Origin: Entrophospora sp. SA101
Lineage: Eukaryota; Glomeromycota; Glomeromycetes; Entrophosporales; Entrophosporaceae
Length of the DNA: 59,769 nucleotides
Reading direction: 5' to 3'
Assembly (NCBI GenBank): GCA_958430865.1
Contig: CAUDNR010000213.1
Coordinates: forward strand, 68,732-128,500
Position numbers and translations under genes: made by a program. The notes under the pieces were generated by a model, which did no database searches, was not told where the DNA came from, and saw nothing but the letters and a program-made list of their open reading frames with translations. Positions 33,460 to 41,388 of the stretch are shown here, one piece after another. The stretch's first letter is position 1. Each line of letters begins with the position of its first letter.

Positions 33460-35628
33460 ATGGTTAAAAATACTACTTGTGATAGATGTGGTTTAAAACT
33501 ATCCACTTATCAGAAATATCAACAACATTTAAATCGGAAAAATCCCTGTCGACCAAAGAATCCCCCTCAAGCTCAAACAGAAAATGCTACACCAGGGCAA
33601 AATGCACCTCAAGTAGGAAATGCTATACCGGAGCAAAATCAAGTCCCAGTACCGATCCCAGAAGGCGATCTCATATCATTTAATGAAAACCCACCTACGC
33701 ACCAGCCGAGAGAGGCAAGCGCGCCGGCAGTCGACCCTGGGATAGGATCTAGTACAAAGCGAAACAAAACTATCCTGATCTATAAAAATATACCAAATGG
33801 AATCGAGTTTTATGATAAAAAAAGAAAATGGTATGGAGTTAAAGAAGATTTTCGTACATTATCTAACAAATATTATTTTATTAAAGCAGATAATAGTGAA
33901 ACCATTGAAGAAGCATATAAAAGAATTAATGAAGAATCAGAAGCTATAGCAGAAAAAACAAATGGACTGGTCGATATGCGGAAATCTGGAAGTTATACTT
34001 TGACAAGTTTAAAACTTTTTCGAGAAACAACTTTAGCACCGAACAGAAGAGGAAAAATCGATGAGAAAGAAAATGCATGGTTAAATTTAGCAACAACTGG
34101 TGCTTTAGTATTTGCAGAGAAATATGAAGGAGAAGCTATTCAATATGACGTAAATTCGATGTATATATATGAAATGTTAAAGAAAGAAGCATCATGGCCA
34201 ATTACTACAGGTAAGTTTCATACTATAGACGTATCTTTAGTGGAAAAATGGAATAAATTTCCATATGGAATTTTTAAAGCAACAATAGAAGGAAAACCTC
34301 CGAAGAAAAGCTTGCAATGCACTAGATATTTACGATATAATCCACATGGAATTTATACACATTTTGATTTAGAGTGTGCCAAAAGAAATGGTTTAAAAGT
34401 ATATTTATTAGATGAATCACCAAATGCACTTATATACGAAAAAAATACCTGTGTTAGTGGAAGTGATATGTTCGGTAAATGGGGAAATATATTATACAAA
34501 ATTAAAAAAGAAGGCGGAACAGCTGGAAAAGTAAGTAAAGCATTATTAGTTTCATTATGGGGTGTCCTATGTGAGCAAAGAAATGGACAAAATTATGGTT
34601 TACATCCACGAATAAAACCATTCTTATTAGCATCTGCACGAAAAAGAATATCAGAAATTGTGAAGCCACTAGGAGATCAAGTAAAACGTATACATACAGA
34701 TGGCTTTATTATAGCTGGAAAAGTAGAACTTAAAACGGGAATAGAAATGGGTGAGCTAAAATTCGAGAAAAGAGGAGTTTGTGAAGTAAAAAATTGTATA
34801 TCAGTTACATGGAAACCGTCATATCCAGAAATTCCAAATTTGAGTTTTTTTGAAGAAAAAGAGCTTTGCACTACAAATAGTTTATTAGATTTTGGAAAAA
34901 TACAAGATAAAGAGCAGAATACAAAGTTAGATAGAGAGTATCCTGTTTCACAGACAGTAAAAAGGAAACCACTAAAAAGGTCTGATATAAATCTTCCAAA
35001 TGAAATTATAATAGAAATATTTCAACATTTACGAACACAAAATGATATGTTATGTGGTAATAATGAATTATTGTTTTCGGTTTTATATGTTAACAAACGA
35101 TGGAATGAATGCGCAACATATTTAATATGGAGAAGGATTAAATTATATAGATATAATATTAGAAATTTTGTCGAAATAATAAAAAAGAAACCATTACCGA
35201 ATGCAATAAAATATATAAAACAGATAGAATTCGAAAGAATAGATAATTATTTTAATATGAATGAATTTCTATTAGAAGACATTGCAAGTATATGCCAATA
35301 TATAATAACTATATCATTTAAGGATTGTGGTGGGGGATTTCTTAACAATAGTTCACTAAAGATAACATTGGATACGTGCAAGAATCTAAACCATATGTTT
35401 ATCTATGGAAGTAATCGAATAGCGCCAAAAACTGTCTTAAGTATACCAGAAAAATGTACAAGTATAAAAACTATAAAAATACAAAATTGTGAACGAATAA
35501 CAGATAAAATAGTAAATCAATTATTGAGCAAATATCCGAAAATTGAAATTAATAAAATAGAAGTTGACTCACGAAATGAGGATGATATTGCATCTCAAAT
35601 TATAGAAGATATATTTGACGAAGACTAG
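33460..35628 (+). CDS. Family B (protein-primed type) DNA polymerase fused to an F-box/LRR domain, 722 aa
   Basis: Residues 7-30 form a C2H2/C2HC-like finger (CDRCGLKLSTYQKYQQHLNR, then KNPC). Residues 31-100 are a Pro/Gln/Asn linker. The palm carries motif A YDVNSMY (D230), a motif B-like KALLVSLWG (360-368, where Kx3NSxYG is usual) and motif C IHTDGF (D414, HTD instead of DTD). No 3'-5' exonuclease motifs were found, so the polymerase is short and possibly altered or impaired. From residue ~508 an F-box begins (LPNEIIIEIFQHL, VLYVNKRWNECATYLIW) followed by LRR-like segments (GSNRIAPKTVL, KIQNCERITDKIV) to an acidic tail. Such polymerases replicate Polintons, linear plasmids and some viruses. 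The F-box is probably captured from the host family. The ORF is uninterrupted and all Trp codons are TGG. Confidence 0.82.
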   Translation: MVKNTTCDRCGLKLSTYQKYQQHLNRKNPCRPKNPPQAQTENATPGQNAPQVGNAIPEQNQVPVPIPEGDLISFNENPPTHQPREASAPAVDPGIGSSTKRNKTILIYKNIPNGIEFYDKKRKWYGVKEDFRTLSNKYYFIKADNSETIEEAYKRINEESEAIAEKTNGLVDMRKSGSYTLTSLKLFRETTLAPNRRGKIDEKENAWLNLATTGALVFAEKYEGEAIQYDVNSMYIYEMLKKEASWPITTGKFHTIDVSLVEKWNKFPYGIFKATIEGKPPKKSLQCTRYLRYNPHGIYTHFDLECAKRNGLKVYLLDESPNALIYEKNTCVSGSDMFGKWGNILYKIKKEGGTAGKVSKALLVSLWGVLCEQRNGQNYGLHPRIKPFLLASARKRISEIVKPLGDQVKRIHTDGFIIAGKVELKTGIEMGELKFEKRGVCEVKNCISVTWKPSYPEIPNLSFFEEKELCTTNSLLDFGKIQDKEQNTKLDREYPVSQTVKRKPLKRSDINLPNEIIIEIFQHLRTQNDMLCGNNELLFSVLYVNKRWNECATYLIWRRIKLYRYNIRNFVEIIKKKPLPNAIKYIKQIEFERIDNYFNMNEFLLEDIASICQYIITISFKDCGGGFLNNSSLKITLDTCKNLNHMFIYGSNRIAPKTVLSIPEKCTSIKTIKIQNCERITDKIVNQLLSKYPKIEINKIEVDSRNEDDIASQIIEDIFDED

Positions 35629-35809
35629 TTTATGGTAATAGATGAGTAAGTTAAAAAACTCATTAGAAGATAACTGCTTTTTTTTTTCACACATGTTCGA
35701 AAATAATCTAGCTTTGAGTAATGAAATTATGAGAAGGTGGGATAATAAAACTCGTATTGAATAAATTTATATTATATAAAACAAAATATAGAGTAAGTAT
35801 AAACCAAGT

Positions 35810-36226
35810 ATGACAGACAATAGTTCAAGTTTAATAAATGAGCAGGGCTCAGAGTTAACGATGCAGGACACTATTACATGGAAAATGATTGAATCAGCAC
35901 AAATTAAAATAATAAAAGAAGCCTTTCGTCTTCGATATAGAAAAGATAGTAAGCTTATTAGTGAATATGCTGGATATGTAAAAAATTTGCGTAATGCTGA
36001 AAACCAAGATGAGTATATAAAATATACAGCTATAACACTATTTCCAAATGAAGAAGCATATAATAAAAGAATGTCGAGATATAGAAAATGGTATCAAGGT
36101 AAAAAGGAGCTACTTACCAGTGTAGAAGAATTATATAATCTTTATTATAAGCTATCCAAAAAAGATAGGCCTATGACTGAAACAGAAATTGATGAAGCTG
36201 TTGAAGACATACTTATAGACGAGTAG
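35810..36226 (+). CDS. 138-aa protein of the mobile unit, unknown function
   Basis: ATG 35,810 to TAG 36,224-36,226. Mostly charged and helical in look (KIIKEAFRLRYRKDSKLISE, RMSRYRKWYQGKKELL) with an acidic C terminus (EAVEDILIDE). It lies downstream of the polymerase on the same strand and ends 8 bp before the convergent integrase stop. No family recognised. The clean frame in a compact unit supports its being a gene. Confidence 0.55.
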   Translation: MTDNSSSLINEQGSELTMQDTITWKMIESAQIKIIKEAFRLRYRKDSKLISEYAGYVKNLRNAENQDEYIKYTAITLFPNEEAYNKRMSRYRKWYQGKKELLTSVEELYNLYYKLSKKDRPMTETEIDEAVEDILIDE

Positions 36227-36234
36227 AGTGGAGC

Positions 36235-37314
36235 TCATTGTTTAAGAATCCATTTCGGAGGATATTCTATATTATTATTTACTAATAATAATTGTTCTCT
36301 AACAAATGATCTCTCGGGACCATCCCCATTTTCATCCATAAGCCAGTATAATACTGGTTGATTTTTTTGTATTAGTGATTCCTTAATACGATAAACTTTA
36401 GTAGACCAATTCATATCAGTTATGCGTCTTTTGCCAAATTCTAATTCTCCAGGTTCGAGTAAATATAAAACAGAATCTTTATAGCTTAATCGAGGTTCAT
36501 TAAACCCAATAGGTCTTCGATGTTTTACAGATGGATCAGCAATTATTTTTTCACCTTTTAATGCCCTCTTTACAGCTTCATTAGGTGACATATGAATTAA
36601 TCGAGTGGGAGTATCATTATAAATGTCATCATTAATACGAAGGCCTTTAACCCATGTTCTAGACCTATCAGACAAAGGTAAATGAAAATCTATGGCATCT
36701 TGACGAATGAAAGCATGTTTTTCAAATTCTTGATGATTGCGTTCACCAATTGCATTACTACGTTTGGATTTTTTGGGATCGAAATATACGTCATGACTTA
36801 ATAATAAATCTTTACACTCAGCTAAATACTCAGTACCTTTATCAGTTCTAAAAACGTTAGGCCAAGAAAGTGAATGACTAGAATCCTCATAAATTTTCTT
36901 AATTGCTTTAGCAACTGTAGAAGCTGATTTATTAGTTAATGCACAGCTTTTTCGATATCTAGTTGCCACATCTTTTATTACAAGCCTATATTTAAAAACT
37001 CGATTACCAATTTTATCATGAGGCATAGGAGTAAGATCGGATTGATGCATTTCGTTTAAATTTTGAATTTCATTAAAAGATGCATACTGAATAAAACGTG
37101 GTCGAGGTTTATGAATCAAATACAATATCTGTTTTTCAAGCCATTCTTTTATATCGTTTAATGAAAAATTATAACCAGCCTTTTTACAAGCATTATGCAT
37201 TTTTTCAACAGTTAAATAGTACCCATCAGGTCGGTAATATAATTTTTGTAGAATAATTTCACGATCAAGATCATGAGCTCTTTGTGAGTCAATATAAATT
37301 ACAGCTTCAATCAT
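36235..37314 (-). CDS. Retroviral/Polinton-type DDE integrase, 359 aa
   Basis: ATG 37,314 to TAA 36,235. The catalytic core shows QSDL (D93), FRTDKGTEY (D158) and SNAIGERNHQEFE (E191), i.e. D-x64-D-x32-E, the rve arrangement. Around it are FKYRLVIKDVATRYRKS after the first Asp and NDTPTRLIHMSPNEA after the Glu, both typical of integrases. N-terminal residues 20-75 resemble the helical region that precedes the core (YYLTVEKMHNACKKAGYNFS), without an obvious HHCC finger. The C-terminal ~100 residues could be an SH3-like DNA-binding domain; no chromodomain is evident. It would insert the unit's DNA copy into the chromosome. The frame is intact, so it is potentially active. Confidence 0.88.
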   Translation of the reverse strand: MIEAVIYIDSQRAHDLDREIILQKLYYRPDGYYLTVEKMHNACKKAGYNFSLNDIKEWLEKQILYLIHKPRPRFIQYASFNEIQNLNEMHQSDLTPMPHDKIGNRVFKYRLVIKDVATRYRKSCALTNKSASTVAKAIKKIYEDSSHSLSWPNVFRTDKGTEYLAECKDLLLSHDVYFDPKKSKRSNAIGERNHQEFEKHAFIRQDAIDFHLPLSDRSRTWVKGLRINDDIYNDTPTRLIHMSPNEAVKRALKGEKIIADPSVKHRRPIGFNEPRLSYKDSVLYLLEPGELEFGKRRITDMNWSTKVYRIKESLIQKNQPVLYWLMDENGDGPERSFVREQLLLVNNNIEYPPKWILKQ

Positions 37315-37381
37315 AACTTTTATTATTATAGTGAATGAATATTTTTTCGAACATAAATAACTCCCAAGTTAAAATAGATGT

Positions 37382-38485
37382 TCACCTAACCCTCGTATTC
37401 CGCAAATGCTCACCTTTTTTACCTATGTCCCATGTGCGTCTCAATACCACGAACCACATAACCGCAATAATTAACAGGGTAAGTAACATATATGCTGATA
37501 GCGGTGACATCAAAGTGCTTGCTACAATGGGAATTGTTCCTATCCCTTCTATTGAAATCTGAGGATGCGGTTCAGTCAATGAGGGAGTATAATTTTCCGG
37601 CTGTGCAAGGTATGGAGTCACATTCTTTATTTCTTGAGATTGGGGTATAATATCCTCACCAATTTCATTAATGCTGGTTTCATCACTTACTTTGGAATTA
37701 ATCTTGGTATCATTTTTTGGTAGTTTGGTAATCTCATCATTGGTATATGTCGAGATATTACCATCAATTTTTTCTATTGGATCCATATTTTTTCTGCGTA
37801 CAAAATATTTACTTAGATCATTATCCTTGATTATATTTTTTTCGTCATCTCCACCAACTATGGGTTTTGGTATAGTCTCCGATTTCAAACGCTCAAGCTC
37901 ACTAATATTCGAAACCAATTCGTTCTTTAGATCTACCAATTCAGACTTGAGAGCCACGATCTCAGATTCTTTTTTCGATGAGTCGTTTTGAATAGAAATC
38001 ACATCTTTCTGGGCTGAAGATAACTTACTTTCCAATATCTTAACCATAGACTCAAGCGATCTAATTTTCTTGGATTCATTCTGAGTTGAAGATAGTTTCG
38101 TTTCTAATATTTTTATCTTAGACTGGAGATCTTTTATCTTGATTTTAGATTCATTAAGGGAAATATCTTTGCGGGTAATTTGATATATTAAACTATTTAT
38201 TTCTGAGTTCAATCGCTTAACCTCCTCTATAAGCTGGTAGGCCTGCTTGGTAAGTATCTCTTTATCTTTACTGGTTTTATTTAGATCACGTTGCAATTGT
38301 GCTTTATCCTGTTTAATATTTTTACTAAACTCTGAATATACTTTCCGATAGTTTTTTAAATCCTTAATAAGTTCAGAATTAGTCTTACAACTATCACGTA
38401 AAGCTTCTTCAAGTTCTACCTCCCTAGTACTTCCAAGTCAATACCCTTTTGGGTTAATATCTCGTAATGTGCGTATATTAGCCAT
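37382..38485 (-). CDS. Coiled-coil protein with C-terminal membrane segment, one in-frame TGA
   Basis: The only plausible start is ATG 38,485 (MANIRTLRDINPKGY), followed at once by TGA (38,438-38,440) and then 350 further open codons. After the TGA the next in-frame ATG is far downstream, inside the coiled coil. The body is a long heptad-rich coil (LQSKIKILETKLSS, LKSELVDLKNELVS), then an Asn/Thr/Pro-rich region, then one transmembrane helix (MLLTLLIIAVMWFVVL) and a basic tail. The layout suits a membrane-anchored structural or spike-like protein. The TGA could be a nonsense mutation in this copy, a read-through site or a reassigned codon. No homologue is recognised. Confidence 0.6.
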
Positions 38486-38499
38486 GTATTTTTTCTCAT

Positions 38500-38687
38500 A
38501 TATGTATAACAAAAATATATTAAATATTTATATCAATAGGTATCAATAGGCATCAATCTTAGGTAACAATAGGTATCAATAGGTATTAATATATATGAAT
38601 ACATATAATACTCATCAATAGGTATCAATACGTTTTGAAAAATTATTGAAACTTTTTTTTTTCTAATACATATATATCTATCTTAAG
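38500..38687. promoter_or_regulatory. Iteron-like 10-bp repeats between divergent genes
   Basis: TATCAATAGG and close variants occur at least six times between about 38,531 and 38,630, in the gap between the coiled-coil gene and the divergent HTH gene. Spaced decamers next to a gene with a helix-turn-helix suggest an operator bound by that protein, or replication iterons. Confidence 0.5.
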
Positions 38688-39206
38688 ATGCTTACCCATA
38701 TTCATCAAAAATTTTATCGATCCAATGCGACTCATTTATCTGAATCTGTTATTATAGAAATTAGAGAATCAAGGGGGAAGATACCAAATGCATCAAAAAG
38801 AATGGCAGAAAAATTTCATATTGGTGCTCGTCGTGTTTATGAAATATGGGAGCACAATGAACGTTTACAACAAGATCTTAATTCTCCATCACCTTCTGAT
38901 TCTGATAACTCTTCTATTTTAAATGATTTTAAAAACAAGAAATCTTCAGCTATTGAGTCATCAATTAAAAAAATAAAATCCAAACCTGTTCGTATTTTGA
39001 ATCAACCTTCTATTAATAAAAATTTAACCGGAAAGTTAAGCGCAATATCATTAGAAGTAAAAAAAGAAACTATACTACCTGAAACTTCGCAAGAAACTGA
39101 AGATCCTTTGGAATTCTATAAGAGAACACAAAAAGAGATTAAAAAAGTTAGAGCGGATGCACGTGCTGATATTTCTAAAGTATCAACTTCTAATCTAAAA
39201 GTATAG
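38688..39206 (+). CDS. 172-aa protein with N-terminal helix-turn-helix
   Basis: ATG 38,688 to TAG 39,204-39,206. Residues 17-60 (SESVIIEIRESRGK, then SKRMAEKFHIGARRVYEIW) look like a homeodomain-like or recombinase-like HTH that reads DNA. The remainder is Ser/Lys-rich with a helical C terminus (QKEIKKVRADARADIS). Its end overlaps the retropepsin end tail-to-tail by 17 bp. It is immediately downstream of the TATCAATAGG iterons, so it may be their regulator. No specific family recognised. Confidence 0.55.
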   Translation: MLTHIHQKFYRSNATHLSESVIIEIRESRGKIPNASKRMAEKFHIGARRVYEIWEHNERLQQDLNSPSPSDSDNSSILNDFKNKKSSAIESSIKKIKSKPVRILNQPSINKNLTGKLSAISLEVKKETILPETSQETEDPLEFYKRTQKEIKKVRADARADISKVSTSNLKV

Positions 39207-40086
39207 AATTGATTTCTTCTTTATACTTATTACGTAAATCATTATAATATCCGATAAATTCTGAATTGGTTTGAACACTAGTAAATAGTGCCTTTTCAAG
39301 TTCCTTTACATGAATGGTCATACTTTCACAATCTACGCATTTTTTTTTTAAAGTTGAATCTGTATCTTCAGAAATAGATGGAATTGCATTAACATGATGT
39401 ACCTCAATCTTATTTTCAACCTTGTGCATCGTAACTGGGATGTAAAAATCTTTTCCATTGCAATGAAGTTTCATTTCGGATTTAGGCCAATTCATTATAC
39501 ATTCATGTTTTTCAAGGAAGGGATTACTCAATATAACCATAGACTTGTCATATTCAATGACTGCAAAATCTAAATGAAATACACAACCAGGAGCTAGGGT
39601 TAATGGTACGTTATAAACCATTCCAATAGATTTGGTTAGGACAGTGGCCGCCCCCTTGAAATAAAACACTGCACTTTTATCGATTTTTAAACCCAAGCGT
39701 TCAGCAATGTCCTTAGACATAAGTAAAGTATTAGCGCCGGGATCGACTGTAATGGCAGAAAGCACTAAACGATTGATTTTACCCCTCACAGTTGGAACAT
39801 CTATTGCATCTTTATCCTTGACAAAGTTAATTTCCATATCTTTGATAATTTCTTCATCCTCGGTATCTTTGCTTTGTTGGGAAGTATGATTTGCGGTACT
39901 AGATTTCTGAAAATTTCGTAAGATTTTACTTATAGCCTCCTCTAATAAAGTGGAATTTACAAGCTCGCTTTGAATTATCTCACGAATTCGTCTCTCTAGT
40001 AAAGTCGAAGTGGAATTTTGCGATCCTTGAAGAGGGATTCGATTCTCCTTACCCTCTGAAAAATATGCATCTTTCTTGTCTTTGGA
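39190..40086 (-). CDS. Retropepsin-like aspartic protease of the mobile unit
   Basis: The frame is open from just below a TGA at 40,087-40,089 to TAG at 39,190; the first ATG is 39,837, but coding-like sequence extends upstream (SEGKENRIPLQGS, STLLERRIREIIQ). The active-site motif is ITVDPGANTLLMSKDIAERL (D32 of the ATG version; DPGA where DTGA or DSGA is usual). The C-terminal flap region VILSNPFLEKHECIMNWPKS matches the retroelement pattern hLGxxFLxxhxxxIxW. It would cleave Gag. Upstream of the TGA the same frame reaches back to the Gag 3' end, one base behind the Gag frame, at a run of nine A (see findings). Confidence 0.75.
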   Translation of the reverse strand, partial: SKDKKDAYFSEGKENRIPLQGSQNSTSTLLERRIREIIQSELVNSTLLEEAISKILRNFQKSSTANHTSQQSKDTEDEEIIKDMEINFVKDKDAIDVPTVRGKINRLVLSAITVDPGANTLLMSKDIAERLGLKIDKSAVFYFKGAATVLTKSIGMVYNVPLTLAPGCVFHLDFAVIEYDKSMVILSNPFLEKHECIMNWPKSEMKLHCNGKDFYIPVTMHKVENKIEVHHVNAIPSISEDTDSTLKKKCVDCESMTIHVKELEKALFTSVQTNSEFIGYYNDLRNKYKEEINSILLD

Positions 40087-40133
40087 TCAGGATTGTTTAT
40101 CGGATGTTTTCTTAATGAGTACTCTAGGTTGAT

Positions 40134-41378
40134 CTATTTTTTTTTAATTCTGGATACATTAACATTGGATTCCTCATCAGGTACATCATCATCAATTTCA
40201 TCATTGCCTTCTTGATCAGAAATAGCAGATTCATCAGGAAATTCTTCTGTATCAGAGTGGCTTTGTTGGAATCCATCAGCAAAATTCACACGACCGGTTC
40301 TTTTTCTAGAATTATCAACCATCATATTCTTAATTATGGGACAACTGCGGTAAGTATGGCCTAGCTTTTTACAAATTTCGCATTTTCGTGAGGGTGGTCT
40401 AGTATTTACTCTAGGAGTTCTGACCATATTTATTGTCAGATTCGGGGAGCTGGGCAATCCTTCAAGTTGATCTAATTTATTAGCAATATTGACTATTGCA
40501 TAATCAATTTCCATTGGTTCGAAAACTCTATGATCCTCAGTCTCAAGACCCAATTCCACGTAATTTTTTAACTCTTCATAGTATTTTGCTTTCTCAGTTT
40601 TTGGACGGAAATTTTGATATTCATATATTGGAGGATTTGTAATTCGTTGATGTGGTTGAGATTTCGGTTGCTGAACAATTTGCTGGGGAGGTTGGAGCAC
40701 GGGTTGCTGAACAATTTGCTGGGGAGGTTGGAATGCGGGTTGTTGAACAATTTGCTGAGGCGGTTGGAATGCGGGTTGTTGTACGATTTGTTGGGGTATC
40801 TGAGACATCATCCCATTCATATTATTCGCACTTCCATAATTAAACGAAGAAGGCCTACGTTTAAGCCACAAATTTTTGAGATGAGTAAAGAATGCATTAA
40901 TTTCCGTGGGATTTGCACGTTCCATCCTGGTGAAAAGTTCATTTGGTAAATGATCCATAATAAATGACAAGGCATTAGCATCATTATTAGCAACTCCTAA
41001 TAATAAGGGACGTATCCTAGTCTCATATGTATCTGGTGTATCATTAGGTAAAAATTTTTCGTAAGCTAGCCTCTGGAGAGCAACTTGTTGTGTCCCAACT
41101 GTTTCTATCTGATATTTATGACATACCCATTCGTATAAGCGAGCTGGAGTATCAATATTATTTCCAGCATGTTGATTGGGTACATCTGCATATTTTTTAC
41201 CCAGTTTGCTCTTCAAGATCGCAACTTTATGAGCATCATCAATTTGTGTTACTGCGGGATATGATAATATGGCATTAATTCCATTATACCATTCGCCAGG
41301 TTGAACCTGTCCATTATAAAATTCAACATTTGCAAGTAAAGGTGCAATACCAGTCAAGTCACCTATAGGTGTCGCCAT
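40134..41378 (-). CDS. Retroelement-like Gag with zinc knuckle, 414 aa
   Basis: ATG 41,378 to TAG 40,134. Residues ~15-175 resemble a retrotransposon capsid domain (GEWYNGINAILSYP, DDAHKVAILKSKLGKKYAD, NDTPDTYETRIRPLLLGV). A Pro/Gln region (about 195-250) has four tandem copies of a 12-residue PQQIVQQPAFQP-type repeat. A CCHC knuckle CEICKKLGHTYRSC (C-x2-C-x4-H-x4-C) lies near 330, followed by an acidic tail. Gag proteins assemble capsids and bind nucleic acid. The start codon is 10 bp inside the unit boundary, so the promoter must come from the neighbouring tandem copy. The combination with a PolB rather than a reverse transcriptase is unexpected. Confidence 0.82.
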   Translation of the reverse strand: MATPIGDLTGIAPLLANVEFYNGQVQPGEWYNGINAILSYPAVTQIDDAHKVAILKSKLGKKYADVPNQHAGNNIDTPARLYEWVCHKYQIETVGTQQVALQRLAYEKFLPNDTPDTYETRIRPLLLGVANNDANALSFIMDHLPNELFTRMERANPTEINAFFTHLKNLWLKRRPSSFNYGSANNMNGMMSQIPQQIVQQPAFQPPQQIVQQPAFQPPQQIVQQPVLQPPQQIVQQPKSQPHQRITNPPIYEYQNFRPKTEKAKYYEELKNYVELGLETEDHRVFEPMEIDYAIVNIANKLDQLEGLPSSPNLTINMVRTPRVNTRPPSRKCEICKKLGHTYRSCPIIKNMMVDNSRKRTGRVNFADGFQQSHSDTEEFPDESAISDQEGNDEIDDDVPDEESNVNVSRIKKK

Positions 41379-41388
41379 ATTTGGTGGA

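Larger units (their letters stand above)
32751..41388. mobile_element. 8,638-bp hybrid mobile unit: PolB + integrase + Gag + retropepsin
   Basis: A compact gene set on both strands: Cys-rich protein (-), DNA polymerase B/F-box (+), 138-aa protein (+), integrase (-), coiled-coil membrane protein (-), HTH protein (+), retropepsin (-) and Gag (-). The unit length is defined by the return of its own first 1,133 bp at 41,389, which matches position for position with no difference noticed. PolB plus a retroviral-type integrase is the diagnostic pair of Polinton/Maverick self-synthesising transposons. Gag plus retropepsin is a retroelement pair. There is no reverse transcriptase or RNase H, and no packaging ATPase or jelly-roll capsid is recognised. 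The Gag start codon lies only 10 bp from the unit boundary, so Gag's upstream control region exists only in a tandem or circular arrangement. Terminal inverted repeats were not found. Confidence 0.8.

Noticed and set aside
40614..40949. Plus-strand frames with repeated LLNNLLGRLE-type sequence
   Set aside because: They are the antisense shadow of the Pro/Gln repeats of Gag on the minus strand.
32751..41388. Recoding of TGA to Trp across the whole mobile unit
   Set aside because: Polymerase, integrase and Gag contain many tryptophans, all TGG as read. Only two TGA codons interrupt other genes, better explained by mutation in this copy.
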